Below are positions 16,358 to 23,711 of a stretch of DNA of 50,693 nt, piece after piece. Position 1 is the first letter of the stretch; each line of letters starts with the position of its first letter. A program made the position numbers and the translations under genes. The notes under the pieces are model-generated. The model was not told the origin of the DNA. It ran no database searches and was given only the letters and a program-made list of their open reading frames with translations. This stretch comes from an uncultured Bacteroidales bacterium. Its GTDB lineage: Bacteria > Bacteroidota > Bacteroidia > Bacteroidales > UBA932. Location: the NCBI GenBank assembly GCA_934691625.1, contig CAKUTA010000017.1, positions 1 through 50,693 of the forward strand, written 5' to 3'.

Positions 16358-18214
16358 CTAAAAAAGCTTGTCAATGTCATCAGGGGACATGACTGTCATT
16401 ATCTTGCGTCCGCTGCTGGTGTATTCTGAATTAGTGCATGCGAACAAGGAGTCCAGAAGCGTCCTTGCCTCCACAGGAGATTCCACCGGCTTGCCTTCCG
16501 CAGCACCCATCTTCGCAAATTTCTCAGCCATAGACGATTCCATCATTCCAGGAAGTGCCGTATGATTATCCGTCAATGCGATAAGCACATCAGCCATTGC
16601 AGCCTCCACACTGCTCTGGTCCACCTGGAATCCCTCAGGCATGCCGTTCACCACGATAGTATCGTTGCCAAACGGGGCTATATCGAAGCCAAGCGACCGC
16701 AGCAGCTCTGCATGCTCATCGAAGATCAGCCTGTTATCCACGCCTACATCCACCTGTACTGGGAACAATGCGCTCTGACTCACATGCTCGCCACCGCTCA
16801 ACGCCTTCAGAAAACGCTCATACAGAACACGTTCACAGGCACGTCGAATATTGACAAGCAGAAGCCCGCCTTTAACTGATGTCGCGATATATTTCTTCTG
16901 GAGCACAACTAGCGACGGCTGCGAAGCGACCTTGTCCTCGAACAGCTTTCCGTAGTCCTCTCGTGGCTCCACGAAACGCGATGTGCCGCCACCGTATTCA
17001 TGCCTTGTCTCGAAATCAGACATGCTGAAATCCGGAACGGAAGCTTTTCCCCGGTCAGAAACTTTTCCAAAACCTGCACCTCCTGCCGCAGGGGCATCGA
17101 AAGGATTATATTCAGGATCAATGTTGACATCCGGCTGGTGGACTGACGGCCTGAACTTCTCGAAGTCGCTGCTGAACACAGGCATCTCCGGGACATCGGC
17201 TGTATCGAAGTCTATACTGGCACCGAAGGAGTTCCTGCCAAGTGATTCTTTCACACAGGCATAGAGAGTCTGGAAGATCACGCTGTCGTCCTCGAATTTA
17301 ACTTCGGTCTTGGTCGGGCTGATGTTAACGTCCACGCCATGCGGGTCCATTTCCAGATATATGAAATAGGAAGGTGTGGCTCCCTGTGGAAGCATGTTCT
17401 CGTAGGCATTCATGACGGCCTTGTGCAGATATGGGCTTCTGAAATAGCGCCCGTTCACGAAGAAGAACTGATTTCCCAATGTCTTTTTCGCGAGGTCAGG
17501 ACGTCCGACATATCCGCGTATATTCACGATGGAGGTATCCACGCTCAAATCCACCACCTGGCTCACGACTCCGGTCCCGAGCAGATCCTGGATTCTGTAT
17601 TTCAATGATTTGGCAGGCTTCAGCACATACAGTTCCTTATCATTGTGAATAAGGGTGGAACCTATCTCCGGCCTTGTAAGCGCGACATGCGTGAACTCCT
17701 CCACAGCATGTTTCAGCTCTACATTGTCCGACTTGAGGAACTTTCGCCGTGCCGGGACATTGTAGAAGAGATTTCTTACGGCAAAGCTTGACCCGACAGG
17801 AGCGGAGATCTCGTCGGTGGAGATATGCCTGGAATCCGCGAACTCCACCTGACAGCCCACTTCGTCACCTGCCCTGCGAGTCTTGAGCGTCACTTCAGCG
17901 ACTGCCGCGATGGAAGCAAGCGCCTCGCCACGGAATCCGAAGGTCGTTATGTCCATAAGGTCTTCCGCTGAAGCAATCTTGGATGTGGCATGGCGCTCGA
18001 AGCAGACCACAGCCTCGTCTGGGGACATGCCGCAGCCGTTGTCAATGACCTGTATAAGAGTACGACCGGCATCCTTCAGCAGCACGGTTATCTGGCTGGC
18101 GCCGGCATCCACAGCATTTTCCATCAGCTCCTTGACCACAGAAGACGGCCGTTGCACGACCTCTCCTGCAGCTATCATGTTAGCTATATTGCTGGGTAAT
18201 ATTCTGATATCCAT
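16358..18214 (-). CDS. mutL: DNA mismatch repair protein MutL
   Basis: Couples MutS mismatch recognition to downstream repair. The 618-residue protein has the GHKL ATPase motifs: ELMENAVDAGAS, QVIDNGCGM and TTFGFRGEALASI. The transducer domain includes FFVNGRYFRSP and DVNISPTKTEVKF. The C-terminal dimerisation domain is recognisable, but the endonuclease motif DQHAx2Ex4E reads NIRRACERVLYE, and the CPHGRP-type metal site is absent from the C-terminal end (YTSSGRKIMTVMS). It therefore probably lacks the latent nicking activity, or uses other residues. Start at MDIRILPSNIANMIAAGEVV matches the family. Confidence 0.95.
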   Translation of the reverse strand: MDIRILPSNIANMIAAGEVVQRPSSVVKELMENAVDAGASQITVLLKDAGRTLIQVIDNGCGMSPDEAVVCFERHATSKIASAEDLMDITTFGFRGEALASIAAVAEVTLKTRRAGDEVGCQVEFADSRHISTDEISAPVGSSFAVRNLFYNVPARRKFLKSDNVELKHAVEEFTHVALTRPEIGSTLIHNDKELYVLKPAKSLKYRIQDLLGTGVVSQVVDLSVDTSIVNIRGYVGRPDLAKKTLGNQFFFVNGRYFRSPYLHKAVMNAYENMLPQGATPSYFIYLEMDPHGVDVNISPTKTEVKFEDDSVIFQTLYACVKESLGRNSFGASIDFDTADVPEMPVFSSDFEKFRPSVHQPDVNIDPEYNPFDAPAAGGAGFGKVSDRGKASVPDFSMSDFETRHEYGGGTSRFVEPREDYGKLFEDKVASQPSLVVLQKKYIATSVKGGLLLVNIRRACERVLYERFLKALSGGEHVSQSALFPVQVDVGVDNRLIFDEHAELLRSLGFDIAPFGNDTIVVNGMPEGFQVDQSSVEAAMADVLIALTDNHTALPGMMESSMAEKFAKMGAAEGKPVESPVEARTLLDSLFACTNSEYTSSGRKIMTVMSPDDIDKLF

Positions 18215-18347
18215 ATTCTTTCAATGTACACAGGCATTCCGGGGAATCTTCCGCGAAAGCAGTTTGAGCAGATTTCATTGTCAGAAGCAGCCATCGTCTG
18301 ACCGGCAGCTCCGCCCGTCCAGCCTGAATTTATCACATCTGGGATTC

Positions 18348-18635
18348 CTATAGCAGCGAATAGAACTTGGTGATATATATCATCACCACGGCAAAGAGGA
18401 CAAGTCCAACCAGAGTGATTATCTTCTGGGCCTTGCTCGTGGAGCGTTTCTTATGTCCTCCGCGGAATGCACCATTCAGGTAGGAGCCAGGCACATACGG
18501 GGCATCCTTATGCTCCAGCGAGCCATCTACCTTGCCGAACTTCTGCTTAAGCTCGTCCTTTTCCTTATCGTAATATATGGGCTTGTAGTCGAAAACCCTA
18601 TGTTCGCTTTCTCCGAACCAGCCGAAATTTGCCAT
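18348..18635 (-). CDS. Conserved small tail-anchored protein, function unknown
   Basis: 95 residues. The soluble N-terminal part is rich in aromatics and charges (MANFGWFGESEHRVFDYKPIYYDKEKDELKQKFG), then a basic stretch (GGHKKRSTSKAQK) precedes one C-terminal transmembrane helix (IITLVGLVLFAVVMIYITKF). The positive-inside rule puts the N-terminus in the cytoplasm. A consensus -7 box lies 26 nt upstream. Proteins of this layout are conserved next to mutL in some Bacteroidales (from memory, not checked). Confidence 0.75.
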   Translation of the reverse strand: MANFGWFGESEHRVFDYKPIYYDKEKDELKQKFGKVDGSLEHKDAPYVPGSYLNGAFRGGHKKRSTSKAQKIITLVGLVLFAVVMIYITKFYSLL

Positions 18636-18660
18636 ATCAAAAACAGATTCTTAATCCTAG

Positions 18661-18668
18661 CAAATTTA
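18661..18668 (-). promoter_or_regulatory. -7 box for the small tail-anchored protein
   Basis: TAAATTTG on the minus strand, a perfect TAnnTTTG match, ends 26 nt before the ATG at 18635. Confidence 0.5.
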
Positions 18669-18941
18669 ATATAAATTTGTCAGAAACATATTTATTATCC
18701 GCCCGTATCGCTTTTCATTAATTATTTTTGCGGAGGATGCATTCCATCATTTCACAATATGCGCAGGAGCAGATATTTTCTCCGTAGAAAAGTCATTTCA
18801 CCGGAGAAAGTAGCCGTTTTTGCTGTTTTGTCCGTAGAAATGGGATTATACCGGATATATACCGGCGGGACGGGGGGGGTACTCCTGACCCGGTTTACCC
18901 TTGACCTGGGACGGGTGCATGGCTGGCGGGGCAAAAGAAAA
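18669..18941. other. Intergenic region with a short direct repeat and a G8 run
   Basis: No gene is supported. TCCGTAGAAA occurs twice, 49 bp apart (18781 and 18830), each followed by a CCGG. At 18872-18879 there is a run of eight G inside GGCGGGAC-G8-TAC. Short open frames here run into the tRNA gene and are not coding. Confidence 0.4.
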
Positions 18942-18969
18942 AGCACCTCGGAGAAATCCGAAGTGCCTT
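18942..18969 (-). terminator. Terminator of the tRNA transcript
   Basis: On the minus strand GCACTTCGG / CCGAGGTGC form a stem with a 6-nt loop, followed by TTTTTCTTTT. It lies 10 nt beyond the 3' end of tRNA-Met. Confidence 0.8.
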
Positions 18970-18978
18970 TATATTTCG

Positions 18979-19052
18979 TAGCGGGTCGCAGGATTGAACT
19001 GCGGACCTCATGATTATGAATCATGCGCTCTAACCAGCTGAGCTAACCCGCC
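18979..19052 (-). tRNA. tRNA-Met (CAU)
   Basis: A 74-nt cloverleaf: acceptor GGCGGGT/ACCCGCT (first pair G-U), D arm GCTC-AGCTGGTTA-GAGC, anticodon stem CATGA/TCATG with loop TTCATAA, T arm CGCAG-TTCAATC-CTGCG, discriminator A. Anticodon CAU means elongator Met. A lysidine-modified Ile tRNA has the same genomic anticodon and is not excluded. CCA is not encoded. Confidence 0.9.
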
Positions 19053-19077
19053 ATAACTGGTCAGAGACCAGATTTTG

Positions 19078-19148
19078 TTGAGATAGAAGGATTCGAACCC
19101 TCACTGACAGAGCCAGAATCTGTAGTGCTACCATTACACCATATCTCA
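19078..19148 (-). tRNA. tRNA-Gln (CUG)
   Basis: A 71-nt cloverleaf: acceptor TGAGATA/TATCTCA, short D arm GTGT-AATGGTA-GCAC, anticodon stem ACAGA/TCTGT with loop TTCTGGC (CUG), T arm GAGGG-TTCGAAT-CCTTC, discriminator A. It lies 25 nt upstream of tRNA-Met on the same strand, probably on one transcript. Confidence 0.9.
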
Positions 19149-19356
19149 ATGTCAATTCCCATTATTTTCACAATGGGAATGCAAAATTACAACTCTTTTC
19201 CGATTCTACAAACATTTCAGAAGAAAAATATGCAAAAACCAGCTAATTTCTGAAGATTCACGGGGACAGACCGCAGAGACAGACTCATCCCGCTTTCAGG
19301 AAATCTCTCCGCCGAAACACTTCAGAAAATCGCGTCCGGCCAGAAGCCAGGCAGCT

Positions 19357-19851
19357 CTATCGCCTATATATCAATGCTGCAGCCCAGACCTCACAGCCCT
19401 CGCACCTGCCGACAAATCCAAGTTTCTCGGTAGTTGTCGCCTTCACGGACACGCAGCTCGCATCCACGCCCATGATGCCTGCCAGGGTTTCACGCATCTG
19501 CTGAACATATCCGCCGATTTTCGGGCGCTGCAGAGCTATGGTTATATCAGCATTGCCCACAGCATAGCCCTCGCCGGATATAAGCTCCATAACCTTGGCA
19601 AGCAGCATCTTGCTGTCAGCACCCTTCCACTCGTCGGACGTATCCGGGAAGTGATGCCCGATGTCGCCAAGGGCAAGGCATCCGAGCAGGGCATCACACA
19701 GGGCATGAATCGCCACATCCCCGTCAGAATGCGCCACGAAGCCGCAGTCAGAATCTATCTTCACACCACCAAGCCACATAGGCAGCCCGGAAGCTATCTG
19801 GTGGACATCATAGCCGTTACCCACCTTGAACGGGCACATTGAACCTGCCAT
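19357..19851 (-). CDS. ispF: 2-C-methyl-D-erythritol 2,4-cyclodiphosphate synthase
   Basis: MEP-pathway enzyme that cyclises CDP-ME 2-phosphate with release of CMP, on the route to isoprenoids. About 164 residues. The zinc ligands are in GYDVHQ and in FVAHSDGDVAIHALCDALLG. The signature DIGHHFPD and the C-terminal KATTTEKLGFVGRCEG are intact. I place the start at the ATG at 19851, just past the HMA gene's stop at 19856. An ATG at 19866 (overlapping by 11 nt) and one at 19839 are alternatives. It is probably co-transcribed with the HMA gene. Confidence 0.93.
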   Translation of the reverse strand: MAGSMCPFKVGNGYDVHQIASGLPMWLGGVKIDSDCGFVAHSDGDVAIHALCDALLGCLALGDIGHHFPDTSDEWKGADSKMLLAKVMELISGEGYAVGNADITIALQRPKIGGYVQQMRETLAGIMGVDASCVSVKATTTEKLGFVGRCEGCEVWAAALIYRR

Positions 19852-19855
19852 AACA

Positions 19856-20188
19856 CTATTTCTCATCAGGTTTGCTGCATGTATAGCCCAGCTTCTCGAT
19901 AGCCTTCTTCAGTATCGCCTCATCCGTCTTGGAAGGGTCATAAGATATAGTGACAGTCTTATTCTCCAGGTTCACCTCCAGAGACTTGACACCTTTCTCG
20001 AAAGAGATATTCTCCTTCACTTTCTTCACACAGTTCTGGCAATGCAGCCCCACATTAAAAACAACAGTCTTCACATCCTTCTTAGGAGCCGAAACTGTTA
20101 CAGATGCATTGGCGTAAGCCGATTCTGAAATCATCATAGCCACAGGCAGCATGGCAGCTGCCACAGCCGTAAAAATCATCTTTTTCAT
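19856..20188 (-). CDS. Periplasmic heavy-metal-associated (HMA) domain protein
   Basis: 110 residues. A signal peptide (MKKMIFTAVAAAMLPVAMMI...YANA) precedes a CopZ/MerP-like HMA domain with the metal-binding GLHCQNCVKKV (CxxC) and a typical beta-alpha-beta fold to ISYDPSKTDEAILKKAIEKLGY. It likely carries Cu(I), or possibly Zn or Hg, in the periplasm. The upstream gene on the same strand is a TonB-dependent receptor with His-rich loops, so the pair may be a metal uptake or scavenging unit (inference). An R2 palindrome occupies the leader between the two genes. Confidence 0.85.
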   Translation of the reverse strand: MKKMIFTAVAAAMLPVAMMISESAYANASVTVSAPKKDVKTVVFNVGLHCQNCVKKVKENISFEKGVKSLEVNLENKTVTISYDPSKTDEAILKKAIEKLGYTCSKPDEK

Positions 20189-20200
20189 ATATTTCAGCAA

Positions 20201-20295
20201 TTAATTAAATATCAATGTATTAACATTTTTCAAAATCGTCATATCCGCTATTTTGAAAAGCATCAAACAACTATCACTCAGCAAGTTAAGCAAAA
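20201..20295. repeat. R2 palindromic element, copy a
   Basis: Holds TTTTTCAAAAT (20227-20237), a 13-bp spacer, and ATTTTGAAAAG (20250-20260). The flanks are shared with the other copies: AATATCAATGTATTA on the left, AAGTTAAGCAAAA on the right. It lies between the TonB receptor stop and the HMA ATG, where it could be an operator, a processing signal or a mobile repeat. Confidence 0.75.
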
Positions 20296-20312
20296 CCCGC
20301 AAAAGCAGTTTC

Positions 20313-22424
20313 CTACTTCCAAAGCGTAAACCTGGCGCCAAGATAGAATTTCGTGCCCATGATCGGCCCCCAGACAGCGCTGGCATCGAAGTCCGGGCGG
20401 GACGCATCCATATGGTCACCATGACTGCCTTCAAGTGCCGTGCCGACAATCACGTTCTTCTGACGAAAATTCGTCAGATTCTCCGCGCCAAGGTATATGT
20501 CCACGCCCTTGAACCGTTTCGTAACCTGCAGATACAGAAGCGGATATGCAGGAGTATAGCCATCCTTATACAGCAGCTTGCCATCATCCCCGCGCAGTTC
20601 TTTCATGAACTCATAGACACGCGCCTTGCCGTTCACTGAAGCCGTGAAGTCGAAGATCCACTTGTTAAGGTTCGTTGCATACTGAAGATTCAACACCCCC
20701 TTATAGCGGCTTGTCATAGGGCGCTCCACAAGTCCACGCCCCTCCAGTTCCACCTTGGCATCCGTATAGCGGAATGTGGCAGTCACAGTGAAGCGGCGGA
20801 AAGCCTCGACATTGAAATCAACCTGATAATTATTGGAATATGAGCGTTTCCCGTCCAGGGCATAGAAGTCGATGGAATTCAGTCCATGCTCATAATCGAC
20901 AATCATCTGCTCGCGGAACCGCGTGCCGAAATAGTCCAGGCTCAGGTAAGTGTCCTTCGATGCCCCGAAAGGCAGGTAGAAAGTGGCATTGCCCCCGAAT
21001 GTCCACGCATCCTCCAGAAGGTGCTCCGAATAGGCTCCAGTAAACGACTTTCCAGTCGAGAACACACCGATATTGTCAATGAGAGGGAGTGCCCTCCTTA
21101 GCCCACGTCCCGCATTGCCCCTGAGCACCACCTGTTCAAACGGGCTATATTTCAATGTTATACGAGGCACGAAGCGAAAGCCCTCGCCATTGAACAAGTC
21201 TCCACGCAGCCCCACAATGGACGAGAACTTGTCTCCGGCATGGAACGTATATTCTCCCGAGAGCCCAGCATTATAGAATGTGCTTACAGACTTGCCAGGG
21301 TCAATCCTCTGAGCTGCGACATGACGCATGAAATCTTCGCCATAGCGATCCGCTGTTCCTCCGAGAGCAAGTGTAAACTTATGGGAATCATTGATTTCAT
21401 CCTGAAAAAGGACATTGATAAATCCGGAGTTCTGTGTCGCCATATACCTGGACGCGCCGAACCACGAGTCCATGTCAGTAAGTGTATAGTCCGCCACGAA
21501 AGCAATATTCCTGGCATTGTCCTCGCTTACAGGCACTCCGACCTTTACATAAGCATTAATCTGCCGGTTCACAATATCCGAGCCCCACGGCTTGCCTGAT
21601 GCCAATGTGTATGTTTTATGGTCATATCCGTTCTGCCCGCCATTGCGCATGTCCTGAAGCGCCCTTACGCCAAAACGCACCTGCACCCCGTCACCACCAT
21701 AGTACAGCCAGCGGTTGGCAAAGTTGAACTGCAGCATCTCAGGGTCATCCATGAAGCCATCGTGATTATGGTCAGATGTCCTGAAATTCCCTGAAACATA
21801 CCCCATCAGGACAGTGCTCCACTTCTCACCCATCTGCAGAGATGAAGCGACATTGAAGTCCGTCTTCGTGTCGTTCATGACAGAGGCATTCAGAAACAGC
21901 GGCTTCTCGTCCGTAGGCTTGCGGTACTCCATATTTATCTGTCCCGTAATGGATTCCGAGCCATTATTCACAGACGAAAGCCCTTTGGAGACCTGTATGC
22001 TTTCAAGCCACTGCCCGGGGACATAAGAAAGTCCGAATGGTGCCGCCAGACCGCGCATCGAAGGGCGGTTCTCGTCCAGCATCTGCGTATATATTCCGCT
22101 CAAGCCCAGGAGCCTTATCTGCCTGGCGCCTGTCACGGCATCGGAATAGCCCACCGTCACGCTGGCTGAATTCTCGAAGCTCTCCGCCAGGTTGCAGCAT
22201 GCCATCTTCTTCAGACCCGCAGAGGAAATCACCTCCGTGCGCAGCTCCTTGCCGCGGGAAAGGTAGTTCCCGTCCTGCCGTGCGACAAAAACCGTCGCAT
22301 CAAGGCTGTCAGCCCTGTCCCGGTAGATGCCTGTCGTATCCGGCATCTGTGACAATGCTTCAGCACCGGCAACAAGGCAATGTGCCAGTATCAGAGCGGC
22401 TGATATAACGTAAAATCCTTTCAT
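20313..22424 (-). CDS. TonB-dependent outer-membrane receptor (putative metal or metallophore uptake)
   Basis: 703 residues. A signal peptide is followed by a plug domain starting near DATVFVARQDG (no carboxypeptidase-like N-terminal domain, unlike SusC), with SVTVGYSDAVTGARQIRLLG and TGQINMEYRKP typical of plugs. The 22-strand barrel ends in ...KFYLGARFTLWK. It contains the His-containing loops SDHNHDGFMDDPE and GSHGDHMDASRP. Its partner downstream is an HMA-domain protein, so metal transport is plausible. No substrate can be read from the sequence alone. A -7 box lies just upstream. Confidence 0.85.
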   Translation of the reverse strand: MKGFYVISAALILAHCLVAGAEALSQMPDTTGIYRDRADSLDATVFVARQDGNYLSRGKELRTEVISSAGLKKMACCNLAESFENSASVTVGYSDAVTGARQIRLLGLSGIYTQMLDENRPSMRGLAAPFGLSYVPGQWLESIQVSKGLSSVNNGSESITGQINMEYRKPTDEKPLFLNASVMNDTKTDFNVASSLQMGEKWSTVLMGYVSGNFRTSDHNHDGFMDDPEMLQFNFANRWLYYGGDGVQVRFGVRALQDMRNGGQNGYDHKTYTLASGKPWGSDIVNRQINAYVKVGVPVSEDNARNIAFVADYTLTDMDSWFGASRYMATQNSGFINVLFQDEINDSHKFTLALGGTADRYGEDFMRHVAAQRIDPGKSVSTFYNAGLSGEYTFHAGDKFSSIVGLRGDLFNGEGFRFVPRITLKYSPFEQVVLRGNAGRGLRRALPLIDNIGVFSTGKSFTGAYSEHLLEDAWTFGGNATFYLPFGASKDTYLSLDYFGTRFREQMIVDYEHGLNSIDFYALDGKRSYSNNYQVDFNVEAFRRFTVTATFRYTDAKVELEGRGLVERPMTSRYKGVLNLQYATNLNKWIFDFTASVNGKARVYEFMKELRGDDGKLLYKDGYTPAYPLLYLQVTKRFKGVDIYLGAENLTNFRQKNVIVGTALEGSHGDHMDASRPDFDASAVWGPIMGTKFYLGARFTLWK

Positions 22425-22440
22425 TTCCTATCTTTTTCCG

Positions 22441-22448
22441 CAAAGATA
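22441..22448 (-). promoter_or_regulatory. -7 box for the TonB receptor
   Basis: TATCTTTG on the minus strand, a perfect TAnnTTTG match, ends 17 nt before the receptor ATG. Confidence 0.5.
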
Positions 22449-22518
22449 GCCACTCTTCCGCAATCCCGGCTTACGATTTTCCGATGAAATCTTATGATAA
22501 AAACCGCGGTTTTACATA

Positions 22519-22680
22519 AGAAGCTGTTTTGAAATGATTAAAAAGTTGTTTGAAGTAAAAATTCTTTCATCTTCTTCCCAGGATTTCAGGTCAGATAGGC
22601 ACCACTATCTTCCCAGCCCCCAGTCGAACCTGAAGTCTTTTCCTCTCAAACCTTCTGATAATAATTTCAAAATAGCTTCT
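22519..22680. repeat. R1 repeat, full-length copy 3
   Basis: A 162-bp copy with ends AGAAGCTGTTTTGAAAT and ATTTCAAAATAGCTTCT (one mismatch between the ends' cores). The interior includes CTTCATCTTCTTCCC-type and CAGATAG segments shared with copies 1 and 4. TAA lies outside both ends. Same orientation as copy 4. Confidence 0.9.
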
Positions 22681-22760
22681 AAGGAACTGACAATCAAAGA
22701 AAAAGCTGATTTCAAAATAGGCATCGCACCAATTTTGAAACCAGCTACACAATTAAGTAT
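22681..22760. repeat. R2-like palindrome, copy e
   Basis: GCTGATTTCAAAAT (22705-22718), a 13-bp spacer and ATTTTGAAACCAGC (22732-22745) form an inverted repeat of 13/14 matches with the same spacing as other R2 copies. It lies between R1 copy 3 and the 3' end of the EEP lipoprotein gene. It could terminate that transcript, but lacks the conserved R2 flanks. Confidence 0.55.
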
Positions 22761-22793
22761 CAGAGCCTTAACTAAAAGCGCCAGAACATATCA

Positions 22794-23705
22794 CTACTTC
22801 TGCACTTCCAGTACAGCAGATACAGGATAGTGGTCAGACATATACTGCACACCTTCATAGACATCACGGATAGTATGGAACTTGAGACCCGTGAATCCGC
22901 GATAGAAGATATGGTCAATAACAGAGCTGGACTGTCCCCATCCGTTATATGAGCCATAGTTGTCAGTAACCGGGCACGCTGTACGCGCATCTGTCATCAA
23001 CGCCTTCACGCTGTCGAAGATAGGATCATCGGTAGTGGAGTTGAAGTCAGCGGTGATGATGACAGGCCAGTTGCCTGTATTGAGCTCAATGATCTTGTCG
23101 CGGATAAGAAGCAGTCCGTTCTCTCGTGCAAGCTTGCCGGCATTGTCCAGATGTGTATTCACGTACATAAATGTAACGCCTGAAGGCTTGTGCTTGAGCA
23201 CAGCCCATGTGGCGGTCCTGTAATACTTCGCATCCCAGCCCTTGGAAGGAGTGTCAGGAGTCTGCGACAGCCAGAAAGTCCCCCAGTTGACCAGTTCCAC
23301 ATCGCTTGTCTTGTAGAAGATACCCATCGTCTCGCCTGCGGTCTTGCCGTCATCACGGCCAACGCCGATCCCTTCATAACCTGTTACCTGAGACCTCAAG
23401 AAGGACATCTGATCCTCGCGTGCCTCCTGCACTCCGAACACCGTAGGATTCTCCTTGGCGAACATCGGAGGGATAGCCTTCTTGCGGAGATCCCACGCGT
23501 TGGAAGTGTTCTTGTCCCCAGTAGAAGTCCTGACATTGAATGAGATGACCTTTATCTGGTTATCAGCAATGACATCCGGCGTGACTTCCGAAGGCTCACT
23601 GGTTCCGGAACCATCAGGCCCCGGGATATAATCTGCATTGTCAAGTGATGCGGAGCAAGCGCCAAGCATCACGAAAAGACTGAAAATAAATGATATACGT
23701 TTCAT
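22794..23705 (-). CDS. Surface lipoprotein of the endonuclease/exonuclease/phosphatase (EEP) family
   Basis: 303 residues. Lipoprotein signal with Cys17 (MLGACSAS), a Pro/Gly/Ser-rich linker, then a complete EEP domain from about residue 50. Catalytic motifs are VISFNVRT, FGVQEARE (Glu ligand), YVNTHLDN, ITADFNST (Asp/Asn) and MSDHYPVSAVL (His). Last gene of the SusC-SusD-DUF5689 operon, 6 nt after the preceding stop. Members of this fold hydrolyse phosphoesters (nucleic acids, phospholipids, sugar phosphates). With a GH3 glycosidase in the locus, a phosphodiester-containing glycan or glycolipid is one possible target (inference). Extracellular nucleic acid is another. Confidence 0.85.
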   Translation of the reverse strand: MKRISFIFSLFVMLGACSASLDNADYIPGPDGSGTSEPSEVTPDVIADNQIKVISFNVRTSTGDKNTSNAWDLRKKAIPPMFAKENPTVFGVQEAREDQMSFLRSQVTGYEGIGVGRDDGKTAGETMGIFYKTSDVELVNWGTFWLSQTPDTPSKGWDAKYYRTATWAVLKHKPSGVTFMYVNTHLDNAGKLARENGLLLIRDKIIELNTGNWPVIITADFNSTTDDPIFDSVKALMTDARTACPVTDNYGSYNGWGQSSSVIDHIFYRGFTGLKFHTIRDVYEGVQYMSDHYPVSAVLEVQK

Positions 23706-23711
23706 AATACG

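Noticed and set aside
18752..19024. Open frames on both strands running into the tRNA-Met gene
   Set aside because: They overlap a complete tRNA cloverleaf and its terminator. This is a well-known type of spurious ORF.
18979..19148. tRNA genes as an integration (att) site
   Set aside because: No repeat of a tRNA 3' end, no integrase gene and no island boundary nearby.
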